Shown here piece by piece: positions 22,775 to 31,364 of a DNA stretch of 64,000 bases. The first letter of the stretch is position 1. Each line of letters opens with the position of its first letter. The position numbers and the translations under genes were made by a program. Under the pieces are notes generated by a model, which did no database searches, was not told the DNA's origin, and was given only the letters and a program-made list of their open reading frames with translations. Location of the stretch: contig KK106983.1 in the NCBI GenBank assembly GCA_000611775.1, positions 4,903,818 to 4,967,817 of the forward strand. Direction: 5' to 3'. The stretch is from Umbilicaria muhlenbergii. Taxonomy: Eukaryota > Ascomycota > Lecanoromycetes > Umbilicariales > Umbilicariaceae.

Positions 22775-22983
22775 CTTTCTTGATGCGATGGGATTGCAAG
22801 TACGGCGACTATCACCTACACACCACTCTTTCATTGTTTTACATGCATCAGTTGGCGCACCGAGTTGAAGAGTCGTTGTGGCAGGACCATAAGGGTCTGC
22901 GTCATGAAGCTTGCACAAGGAGACTAGATTGAATTTGTTGATGCTCTTGGGACTGGAAGTATGGGTGGGTGGCTACTATTTAC

Positions 22984-24579
22984 TCAAGACCCCATGTACT
23001 TTTCCAAGCAGGGGTTCGGAGTTGTATCAGGCACTTCTCCACCTGCGTTCCCGTACACACGATCTCTCGTCCCTCCAGTCTCCTGAGCGCCCTTCTGTCT
23101 CTCATTTTCCTTCTTGCCCTTCCTCAACCTCTTCCCCGCCTTCTTCATCCGAGCACGCTTCTCCCGCTTCTCCCTCTCTAACTTCCCCCTCGCCTCCTCC
23201 GCCTCCTTAGCCATCCTCTTAAACTCATCCTCCGCCCTCTTCTTCTCCCTCTCCTTTCTCTTCTGCTCCACCCCCTGCACCCCCGCCCTACAATCCTTAT
23301 CCCCCGGCACAAACTCCAACCCCTTCCGAAAGCACCACAACGCATCCTCCTCAATCCTCAAACCCACATACGCCAACCCCTTCCGATAATACGCCTTCGC
23401 CAACGTCTCCTTGTCCATCTTACCGCCATAAAACCGAAACAGCACCTGCACATTCTCGATCGCGCTGCGCCAATCCTTCCGCTTGAGCCGCCCCAGGATA
23501 ATATTCAGTTCGGCGCTCACATACAACTTATCGACCGCCTGGCACTCCTCCAGCGTCGCGGCCACCACTGCATCAGGATGGTACCTCGTGCCGTCATGAA
23601 TGACATTCATAGCTCGTATCCAGAGTCTGCCCGCCATCTCCCAATCCCCGCGTCTGGCCGCCGCGTTTCCCTCTTCCTTCTTCTCGTACGCCGCGTCGAC
23701 TATGTCCCGGAACGTCACCTCCTTCCGCACCATCTGTTGCTCCAACTTCCGCGCATACGCCGGGGTGACATTCCCTCCGACGACCACCTTTCCGAACCCG
23801 CGGAAATGGCTCAGCGGCTCGAGTAGCGCTTGCTCGAGCTCGGGGACGATCTTGCCTGTGCGGATTTTGCAGGTGAGCGTCATACTGTCGAGAAAGCGCG
23901 GCAGATTGAGGTGGTGATCGGACAACGATTTGCGGAACTGGTGCAGGTCGGCCGCGACGATCAAAAAGCTGCAGTCGGCGCGTTTGAGCTGCATGCGGTG
24001 CAAATAGTCGGCGATTTCGGAGCCGGGGAAGCTGACGAAGATGTCGAGGCTCATGAGGTGGTGTTTGAACTTCGCGACTGTGTCGAGCAGGTTGTCGCGC
24101 GAGGCGAGCGGGGTGCGGATCGAGAGGCCGTATTTGGCCAGGAGCGGGTAGTTGGACCAGACGAGGATGAAGTGGTTGGATTTGAGGATCTGGAGGGCTT
24201 CGGTGTGGATTTGGTGGTTTGTGGCGAGGATGGCGGTGTGGAATTCGTAGGAGGCGGGGGCTAGGTTTCCCAGGGAGGTTTCGGGGTCGTAGGTCTCGAA
24301 GTCGAGGTAATCGGTTTGTGGGATTTGGTTGTGTTTTGCTAGGAGGAGGTGGCTGTAGATGTTGTCGCGTATTTCTCGGGGCAGGGTGAGGAAGGTTGGT
24401 GGTGATCTGGGCGCGTTGGGTCGCGGAAGGGCGTCTGGGTTGACTTGAGGATTCGGTGGAGGAGCCATATCACGTTCGCTGTAAGGTTGGAGCGCCTCGG
24501 GGATGGACTCTTCGGTGATTGGCGGGCTGTCGACTGTGCGGCCGACTGAGATTGGAACCATCAATCTGGACGGAACCAT
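22984..24579 (-). CDS. F-box-like protein with TPR-like C-terminus
   Basis: Intronless, 531 aa from the ATG at 24579 (a second in-frame ATG lies at 24468). An F-box-like helix near residue 60 reads PPTFLTLPREIRDNIYSHLL. This LPxEIRxxIY form is very common in Pezizomycotina. A region common in these proteins follows (FHTAILATNHQIHTEALQIL). The C-terminal part has TPR-like helices (LAKAYYRKGLAYVGLRIEED, then LWCFRKGLEFVPGD). It ends in a highly charged Lys/Arg/Glu coiled coil (KRMAKEAEEARGKLEREKRE). The likely role is a protein-interaction adaptor, perhaps in an SCF ubiquitin ligase. The target is unknown. The G-rich 3' half and C-rich middle of the coding strand form one of the skew patches in this window. 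Confidence 0.8.
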   Translation of the reverse strand: MVPSRLMVPISVGRTVDSPPITEESIPEALQPYSERDMAPPPNPQVNPDALPRPNAPRSPPTFLTLPREIRDNIYSHLLLAKHNQIPQTDYLDFETYDPETSLGNLAPASYEFHTAILATNHQIHTEALQILKSNHFILVWSNYPLLAKYGLSIRTPLASRDNLLDTVAKFKHHLMSLDIFVSFPGSEIADYLHRMQLKRADCSFLIVAADLHQFRKSLSDHHLNLPRFLDSMTLTCKIRTGKIVPELEQALLEPLSHFRGFGKVVVGGNVTPAYARKLEQQMVRKEVTFRDIVDAAYEKKEEGNAAARRGDWEMAGRLWIRAMNVIHDGTRYHPDAVVAATLEECQAVDKLYVSAELNIILGRLKRKDWRSAIENVQVLFRFYGGKMDKETLAKAYYRKGLAYVGLRIEEDALWCFRKGLEFVPGDKDCRAGVQGVEQKRKEREKKRAEDEFKRMAKEAEEARGKLEREKREKRARMKKAGKRLRKGKKENERQKGAQETGGTRDRVYGNAGGEVPDTTPNPCLEKYMGS

Positions 24580-24990
24580 CTGGAGTGTTCAGATGTGTTA
24601 GACGTCGGGAGTGTTAGTGGGCATGTGCGGAAGCGGAACACGTCAAACAGTGTGCAAGTGCGTGTTGATGTTACAAGAAAGCGCGAAATTAAAAAGTAGA
24701 GATTGTGCAGTGATCTTTCAAGGATCGTGTGATCGGGGGTGTTCCTCGTAAACGGTCAATAGGGCCAGCACGGTAGCTGATAAACGAAGTTGTCTGGGGA
24801 CAACCATTTGATGGCACAACTTCAAAGCAATGTCCCATTTATTAACATGTGACAACAATTTCCCCAAGAACGAATATGCCCAATGTCAATGCCTCAGACA
24901 CCCACCGAGCCCGCGCTAGGTGTTCATGTCGGAGTCGACGAACGCTCAATGGATATCGTCGCACGAGTACCCTCTCACACCTGGCAGCCG
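24580..24990. other. Intergenic between F-box gene and mpc1
   Basis: 411 bp holding the F-box gene promoter and the mpc1 3' end. No further gene was seen. Confidence 0.4.
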
Positions 24991-25720
24991 CTATTTCGAG
25001 ACTTTATCCTTCACGTCTTTTACTAGTTGCTTCGTGTCCGCGAGTACTTGCTGTCCCTCCTTTTTCACTTCGTTCAGCCCGTCTTTCGCCTTTGCCTCCA
25101 ACGCCTTGTCCCTCCCACCAAAGCTATCGAAGCACAGTCAGCTTTCAATTCCCAGTCTACACATGTTCTCCTAAGCCGGGACACCTACTTCCAGTATTGT
25201 AGGTACCTGTAACCTTGTGTAGTCTGCGCGCCGAAATTCAAGAAATGACATGCGAAAAGAAGGTAGTTCTTCGGCGTGACGGCCATCGAATAACGCATGA
25301 AGGTACCGGAATAGAGACATAACGCCGCAGTCATTTGGCCGGAGATGCTGCCGAGAGTCAATTATCAGCATTTTCATCCCATATCGCATAACGGCGTTCG
25401 TGCAGGATTTCCGGAGAAATGGAAGGTGGAATTGCTTGACGGAATACGCACATTTCGGGGTCTTTCTGGGTGTCCATGAACGCGGCGATTGGGATACCGA
25501 AGTTTGAGGCTGGGCCCCAGAAATCTGGACACAGGCAGCAGGTCAGCGATGTACCGGCACAGTAGTCATAATGGCATGCGACAAGCTCTTATCAATATCC
25601 GCGCGATTATACAGATGTAGCAACGATGAGCAGGTCATTAGACGTACGTGTTGAGCAGACATAATCCAAGACCGGGTTTGAGCGTATCTTAGCATTGAGG
25701 GCTTTGATTGCTGCCGCCAT
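24991..25720 (-). CDS. mpc1: Mitochondrial pyruvate carrier subunit MPC1
   Basis: Four exons, 25720-25648, 25524-25452, 25347-25189 and 25123-24991, give 145 aa. Introns are 123, 104 and 65 bp. The core is diagnostic: MAAAIKALNAKIRSNPVLDY, HFWGPASNFGIPIAAFMDTQ, YSGTFMRYSMAVTPKNYLLF and GAQTTQGYRYLQYW. MPC1 pairs with MPC2/MPC3 in the inner mitochondrial membrane to import pyruvate. The last exon adds NFGGRDKALEAKAKDGLNEV and a Lys-rich helical tail ending KDKVSK. It was missed at first because a TAG sits at the donor (AA|GTAGGTG). If the last intron is kept the protein stops at 102 aa. With enolase and pyruvate carboxylase in the same window, three genes around pyruvate are near each other. 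Confidence 0.92.
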
Positions 25721-26084
25721 TTTGATCTGGGGTTGAAGCTTTGAGGATTGACTCCGGCTTCTTGCAGGGACTGAGTGTTTCCGACTTAGGATCGGACTTA
25801 TCTCAAGTTCCGCCGAGGTCACGTGCAAGGGGGATAAAAACATCACATTGCTGTATGAGAAGACTAAAGTACCTAGCTATGGTCTTCTCTCGATATTTGA
25901 ATGACTATGCTACAACACGCTTTTATGGTATGTAGCCAAAACCGCCCCAAACGCCAATGCTACGCAGTGCTCTACCGCAGCTGCCGCTCTGAGGCAGGTG
26001 TCCTCACGCCCAGCAGGGACTGTGCGACACTGTATTCTCGAAGCAAGCAAGATAACTGATCCTATCAACATCCCAACAAGTCCA
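25721..26084. other. Intergenic mpc1 promoter / smB 3' end
   Basis: 364 bp between tandem minus-strand genes. Only the mpc1 promoter and leader and the smB 3' end are expected here. Nothing else was seen. Confidence 0.4.
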
Positions 26085-27064
26085 TTACCGGCCGCCAAAA
26101 CCTGGTGGCGGGAATCCTCTGCCCGCCCCGGGAGGCGCTTGAAAGCCTGGTGGTGGTTGAAATCCTCCCGCTGCAATAGAAATTAGCAAATGTAATCAAA
26201 CTATCAGCTCTCAAAGAACTTACGTGGTCCTCCAGCTGCGAAACCCGGTGGTGCGAAACCAGCTGTAATCCAACGTCAGTCGAATCCCTAAAATTCGAAG
26301 TAAAAGCTCTCTTACGTGGTCCTCCAGGCGGTCCTCCCCTTCCTCCAAAGCCAGGTGGCGCTCCGCCTGGGAAGCCTCCTGGCGGGAACCCTCCAAACGC
26401 ACCTGGCGGAGCCGGCCCGCCTACACCAGCAGCTGGTCCACTCAATCCTACTGACAAGCCTCTTCCCGCGGGTCTGCTGATACCTGGCCCGGCAGCTAGT
26501 GTTGCAGGTGCGGTCCCAGGTCCTCCGGGTGCACTTGTACCTAGTCGCGCAGATGGATCGGCTGGAGGTGGGCCCTCAACAGAGCAGGAGATGATGTGAG
26601 TACCGCGGACGATGGTGAGGCCGAGTGTACGCTTTTCTTCCGATTCGACAAGGGCTGGGGTAGAGCTGCCCGGAGCTGATTGTGCACCTTTCGTGGGCTT
26701 GCGCTTGACACGACGGAACTCCTCGGTGTCTGCTAGAACGAGGTTCATGTGCTATCACCGCAACTATCAGCCTGATGCCGTTGTCATCCCGTATAAGGTC
26801 GTACCTTGTCGAATGCCAGCATTTGTCCTGTCATTTGTCGGCCGTCATTTAGAGTAATCCTCATCCGGTAGTTGATCTGGGATTTGATCAGTAAGTCTTC
26901 AATCTTGCTGCTAGCGAACGATCCTGGTAGAGCTAGTGAACACAGATAGAAGACTAACAAGATTTTGCTATAGTCGTTGTCAGCTTGCTATCACAGAAGC
27001 TTTGTAGCTTGGAAAGGAAGGCAGTTAGTAGACTCACCATCTTCCCTTGCTTGTTGGCCGCCAT
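26085..27064 (-). CDS. smb1: Core spliceosomal protein SmB/B'
   Basis: Five exons, 27064-27038, 26876-26805, 26751-26316, 26262-26224 and 26170-26085, give 219 aa. Introns are 161, 53, 53 and 53 bp. The Sm fold reads MAANKQGKM|INYRMRITLNDGRQ, MTGQMLAFDK|HMNLVLADTEEF and later RTLGLTIVRGTHIISCSVEG, covering Sm1 and Sm2. The C-terminal half is the Pro/Gly-rich tail typical of SmB, with PPGF units (FAPPGFAAGGP, QPPPGFQAPPG, FPPPGFGGR). SmB is a subunit of the heptameric ring on U1, U2, U4 and U5 snRNA. The 39-nt exon 4 encodes one tail repeat. Exons 3 and 4 both end GGACCAC before a GTAAG donor. It shares a 293-bp divergent promoter with rpl11. Confidence 0.92.
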
Positions 27065-27357
27065 GGTTGAATAGAATACTCGCGAGTGCGAGTGGTTGTG
27101 GCCAAAGATTATTATCGAAGTACTAGACTCCAATCACACCTTGTACAGCTTGAAGTACAAGCTCTCGAGGTTGCAATGTCAACGCGATTCGTTGCGGCTC
27201 TAGCGAAGATCGTTTTCCATAGACCATAAGGCGTAGCTTCTTGCGCTAGTGGAAACGCTAGCTAAGGGTTTTCGCTAAAGACCACACAACGAATTCTCGC
27301 ATTCGACGACAGCGAACTCCAATCGACGATCGCCAGCATCACCCTTAACTCGCAGCA
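27065..27357. promoter_or_regulatory. Bidirectional promoter, smB / rpl11
   Basis: 293 bp between the divergent ATGs of a snRNP core gene and a ribosomal-protein gene. A short imperfect inverted pair, CTCGAGGTTG and the GTTGCGGCTCTAG area (27160-27205), was noted. No named element was identified. Confidence 0.5.
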
Positions 27358-28111
27358 ATGGTACTTCTCTCCTCAAGATCTGGCTTTACTGTACAGGAGG
27401 TTGAGCTGATTTGGACGTGCAGGCGGAATCCGGCAAAGACAAAAGCTCGAACCCCATGCGCGAGCTGCGCATCGAGAAACTCGTCCTCAACATCTCCGTC
27501 GGCGAATCTGGTGACAGGTTGACCAAGGCCGCCAAAGTGCTCGAACAACTCAGCGGTCAAACCCCCGTCTACAGTGCGTTCTCCTCCTCTACCAAAACCC
27601 CTCTGAGGCCCCTACAATCTCTCCCACCAGTCCACTAATCCAACGCCTCGTCTCCCACAGGCAAAGCCCGCTATACCGTCCGCACATTCGGTATCCGTCG
27701 TAACGAAAAGATTGCCGTGCACGTCACCGTCCGCGGCCCCAAGGCCGAAGAAATCCTCGAGCGTGGTCTGAAGGTTAAAGAATACGAGTTGAAGAAGCGA
27801 AATTTCTCCGAGACTGGCAACTTTGGCTTCGGGATCAGCGAACACATCGATTTGGGCATCAAGTATGACCCAGGTATCGGTATCTACGGAATGGATTTCT
27901 ACTGCTGCATGTGAGTTGCCTGGAGTGTATCGAAAAGGATTTGGGTGGATAGTGGGCTAATACATGTTATAGGACTCGACCAGGTGAGCGAGTAGCCAAA
28001 CGGAGACGATGCAAGACCAAGGTTGGCGCATCACACCGCATCAACCGGGCCGAGACCGTCAAGTGGTTCAAGAACCGATTCGAGGGTATTGTCCGGGGTG
28101 ATCGAACGTAG
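27358..28111 (+). CDS. rpl11: 60S ribosomal protein L11 (uL5)
   Basis: Four exons, 27358-27360, 27423-27573, 27661-27910 and 27973-28111, give 180 aa. The first coding exon is exactly the ATG, followed by a 62-bp intron (GTACTT...GTGCAG). The other introns are 87 and 62 bp. The protein reads [60 protein letters not shown] and [20 protein letters not shown], and ends [17 protein letters not shown]. This is the conserved 5S-rRNA-binding protein of the large-subunit central protuberance. The length is close to yeast Rpl11 (174 aa). The gene converges on the 115-aa small protein. Confidence 0.96.
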
Positions 28112-28597
28112 GAGACTCTGTGGAAAGGGAGGGGGTGGAGTTACCAGCTTTGCTTGCTGTAGTTAGCGCCTGGTCATGATGATCTTGATCTGGCCGCAAT
28201 GGAAGCATTTCACACACAATGGAGGCTTCACTTGGGTGATTTGCCGTTCAACCATTCGTGATTGTGGCATTCTATGCTCAGACCGATCTGTCAAAAGTGC
28301 ATCGATTGTGGGTATGACTGCGTGATCCAGCCATCGGGAAAACATCCCTCCATTCCTTTCATCACCACCTCCACGCGCCCTTGTTTCTATGGGCGTCACA
28401 TCTACACCCTCCATCCTAAATCCATGGTTGCGCATGCAGATCACGACGGGATCCAGAGCAAAAGTGTCGCAAGAGCAGCTTTTCACGCTCAACGCATTTT
28501 CTAGCTCTTACAACTAAAGCCGATCCCTAGTCCCAAACACCCATTGATGCAATTGCAGCAAGCCCAACCCAGTCCATCCCTTCTCAACTCCCTCCCA
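28112..28597. other. Convergent 3' spacer
   Basis: 486 bp between the rpl11 stop and the stop of the next minus-strand gene. No gene was recognised. The right end merges into a strongly C/T-rich stretch. Confidence 0.45.
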
Positions 28598-29322
28598 CTA
28601 CTTATCCCTCTCCTGCTTATGCCTCATCGAATTCCACGCCTTATCCAACCCATCCGGCTGCGCCAAAAACACCCATTAGCATTTGACCATCCAGTCTCCC
28701 ATCTCTCTAATCCCCTCTCTCCTTCCCTCCCCTCTCTTCTCATCAGTCCCCCTCCCTCCCCCCCCGGGCAACCCCCGACCTAAACACCCGCAAGCAAAAT
28801 AAAACACTCACATCCGGTCGCTGCTCCCCCACCCTCTCCTCAAACCCGGGACTCCCCACCCCCTGCTCCTTGTGCGTCGCCGCCCCCTCCTTCTCGCTCG
28901 ACCCGCGCGGTGTGGCCGCGCCCGGTAAGTGGCTCTTTTTGCCGCCGCCGGAGGAGTATCGGTTTTCGATATTTTTGACGCCGGGGGTGGTCATGAGGGC
29001 GCCGAGCGGGTTCAGGGAGGTCGTGGATTGGATTGTTAGGAGCCCTGTTGCGGGGGTAAGTTGTGGGGGGGTGGAGGGAGGAGAGGGAGGGGAGAGATGG
29101 GAAGGGGGTTGGAGGACGGAGGGTGGAAGGTGGAGGGTTTAGAGGAATGGTGAAGAGGAGGTGAGGGGGAAGGATGGGGAGGATTGGAGGAGGTGGTGGT
29201 TTGGGGCTAGAGACGGGAGGGGAGGGGAGGAGAGTGGAGGGAAGGTGTGGGCAGGAGAGGTACGTACCTGCAGCCGAGCCTGCGGCGATAATCTTGAGCC
29301 GGTGGGTGCGGAAGAATGACAT
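28598..29322 (-). CDS. Small fungal protein of unknown function, 115 aa
   Basis: Three exons, 29322-29268, 29044-28812 and 28657-28598, give 115 aa. Introns are long for this genome (223 and 154 bp) with GTACGT and GTGAGT donors. The protein reads MSFFRTHRLKIIAAGSAAG|L, LTIQSTTSLNPLGALMTTPG and VKNIENRYSSGGGKKSHLPG, and ends PDGLDKAWNSMRHKQERDK. The start combines basic residues with a hydrophobic segment (IIAAGSAAGLLTI), which could be a membrane anchor or a mitochondrial signal. The rest is polar and charged. The family was not identified. Exon joins keep frame and give sensible sequence on both sides, which supports a real gene. Confidence 0.65.
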
Positions 29323-30236
29323 CTCGATCGACAATTGTGGTGAGAAATAGGATAGGGTGGGAATTTTCAGACAAGAGTGCAGCAATCGGTGATGTTCGAA
29401 CGAATGATTTATTGGTATTCCGTCACAGGAGCGGAAGGGAGTGGATGTTTTCTTCGTGGAGAGGGTCAAGGAGTGGTCATGCTTTTGGTTACATCAGATG
29501 CCCTCTGTTGGCGAAGAAAGCATCGACGTCATCGATATTTTTTAAAGTCTGCAGGGGAGCCCTGCGGAGGACGGAGAGAAAGTCAACGTGTGTGCGTACT
29601 CGGTAGGATGCTCTATGGATAATGCTGGTGTGAAGTGATGGCTTGTTTCTGTCGTACAAAAGGGATCCACGATGGGGGTAGGCGTCTTCTACGAGTCTGG
29701 TGCTTGAGCAGGCTGGATTGCTTTTCCCCGTTGGCCGTGTCGCACCAGACAGATGTCAGATTGGCGAGTCTGTTGGTGAGATCTCGCTAAGGCTGCAAAT
29801 GCGGGGTGGGTCGTGCGGATCGCTCATGTCGTTGGATCCCCCTCGAGATCAATCCGTGAGATAGATGTATAGGGCATTACACAGGATGTATAGCAGTCAT
29901 TCCATTTGCTCCTTTGAGCCTCCTATCAACACACCCCTCAAAGCAATCCCACCGCAAGCTCCAACACTCCCATGACTTCCCTGTGCAGCGATCATGACAC
30001 CCCACCCGTAGCTCCGAACCTCTCCCAACCAACATCCCAAGCACCGACCCATCCCCCAACCCCAACCCCAATCCTAATCCCAATCCCAATCCCAATCCCA
30101 GTGCCTATCCCACCCATTCCCACCCCCCTCCCCTTCGCGAAGACGTTTCAGTCCCCACCTACTTCGACGCACTTCCCTTCGTGAAGCTAAACAGCAACAC
30201 CCGCACCGATTAGTAAACCTTATCCCCGACGTCCCC
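29323..30236. other. Intergenic region with C-rich hexamer tract
   Basis: 914 bp. The left half is the promoter of the 115-aa gene. The right half (29910-30180) is strongly C-rich, includes a CCCAAT-type tandem tract, and is probably the 3' UTR of the next minus-strand gene. No coding gene was accepted. Confidence 0.45.
30055..30110. repeat. CCCAAT/ATCCCA hexamer tract
   Basis: Near-perfect hexamer repeats (CCCAATCCCAATCCCAATCC) are preceded by two degenerate copies. The unit differs from the fungal telomere repeat TTAGGG/CCCTAA, so it is a local microsatellite and not telomeric sequence. Confidence 0.7.
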
Positions 30237-30596
30237 TCAGGTGTCCTTTCCCCTGATATACCTATTCCACAAGCCGCCGACAAACCCAGGCGCCTTGGCC
30301 TGCTCGGCGAAACTGGCTTTGCGCGCGGCGGCCATTTCGTCGGTGGAGTTGCGTTTTTGGTTCATGAGGCCGGCGAATTTGGCGGAGGAGGCGGAGGACT
30401 GGTGAGGGGGTTGGTTAGTGTGGTGGTGATTGAGATGTGCTTGGGTGGATGGGAGTTTGGGATGGAAAGAGGGTGTAGATGGGAGTTGGGTTTCAATCGG
30501 TCGGGCGAGGAGTGGAGGGAGTTGGCTTACACGTCTGCGTTCGGAGCCGTTGGTGACAGAGGCCATAGAGGGTTGAGCCTTATCGTTTGAAGCCAT
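30237..30596 (-). CDS. Small fungal protein of unknown function, 75 aa
   Basis: Two exons, 30596-30531 and 30398-30237, give 75 aa across a 132-bp intron (CGT|GTAAGC...CCAG). The protein starts MASNDKAQPSMASVTNGSER, continues SASSAKFAGLMNQKRNSTDE and FAEQAKAPGFVGGLWNRYIR, and ends GKDT. The intron length is a multiple of three and has no in-frame stop, so a 119-aa read-through form is possible. The insert is Pro/His/Gln low complexity, which favours splicing. The KFAGLMNQKR and aromatic tail pattern looks like a small conserved Pezizomycotina protein, but I cannot name it. It is probably soluble or peripheral. Confidence 0.65.
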   Translation of the reverse strand: MASNDKAQPSMASVTNGSERRRVSQLPPLLARPIETQLPSTPSFHPKLPSTQAHLNHHHTNQPPHQSSASSAKFAGLMNQKRNSTDEMAAARKASFAEQAKAPGFVGGLWNRYIRGKDT

Positions 30597-31364
30597 GGCT
30601 AGTGATTTGTTGTTCTTTGACGGTTCCGTAAAGGTATGTTTCTATTTTTCTCAGGTAGTGTTTGGTGTTGGGGAGCAAACAGAGGGTGAGAAGTGAGGGT
30701 TTATATAGTGACGATCGAGAAGCCTTGATGCCCTGAGGAGAGGAGTCAAGTCACTAAGCTGGATTGAAGCTACCTTATCAAGCTACTAGAGTATAACCCC
30801 GTACATGACATGTGACAAGGCGTCCAATCACACCCCTCTACCGGGGGGAAATCTCTCCGCAGATTATTGACACTACCGCTCCTCTCATGATCTCATGAAT
30901 CTAGATCTCGACCCCACCATCGACCCGATGCAGTGATAACCTTACCTTAATCCTAAACCTGCAGTGTCTCGAGAGTGTGTGCCCCACCGCGTCATGGAGC
31001 CATTGATTTAAAGTCGATTGAACCGTTATGAACGCCAATCGAGGTAGGAGAATCCTTGTACTGGTACCGGTAGGATAAGTAAATGTCAGATATGCATTTG
31101 GCATTTGCGTGCCTGCAGATCGTCGGGCCGCTCCAAAAGGAAAGAGTGGAGTAATCGGTGGATAAGAAAAGCTTCGGCTGCAAAAGGCCGACGGCTGGAG
31201 TCGAAGCACACGACCAAACTAGAAATCGAGGTTGGCCGTGATAAGGAATAATCATTGATGCCTCGAGCCCGGGTGGTGCCAGCAAAGCTATACTAGGGAA
31301 ATCTCTCTACAGCTCTATCGCATTACGAGTGCTATTAAGCAGGATATCTTGCCCCACCGCTCCG
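30597..31364. other. Intergenic between the 75-aa gene and pyc
   Basis: 768 bp. The left side holds the promoter of the 75-aa gene, with a TATATA-like TTTATATAG near 30699-30707. The right side holds the pyc 3' UTR. No gene was seen. A frame at 30901-31285 on the minus strand is not protein-like. Confidence 0.45.

Noticed and set aside
24849-25202. 117-aa plus-strand frame
   Set aside because: It is the opposite strand of the last mpc1 exon and its intron; composition is Arg/Ser/Pro-rich and not protein-like.
30055-30110. Possible interstitial telomere repeat
   Set aside because: The unit is CCCAAT, not CCCTAA, and copies are degenerate at one end.
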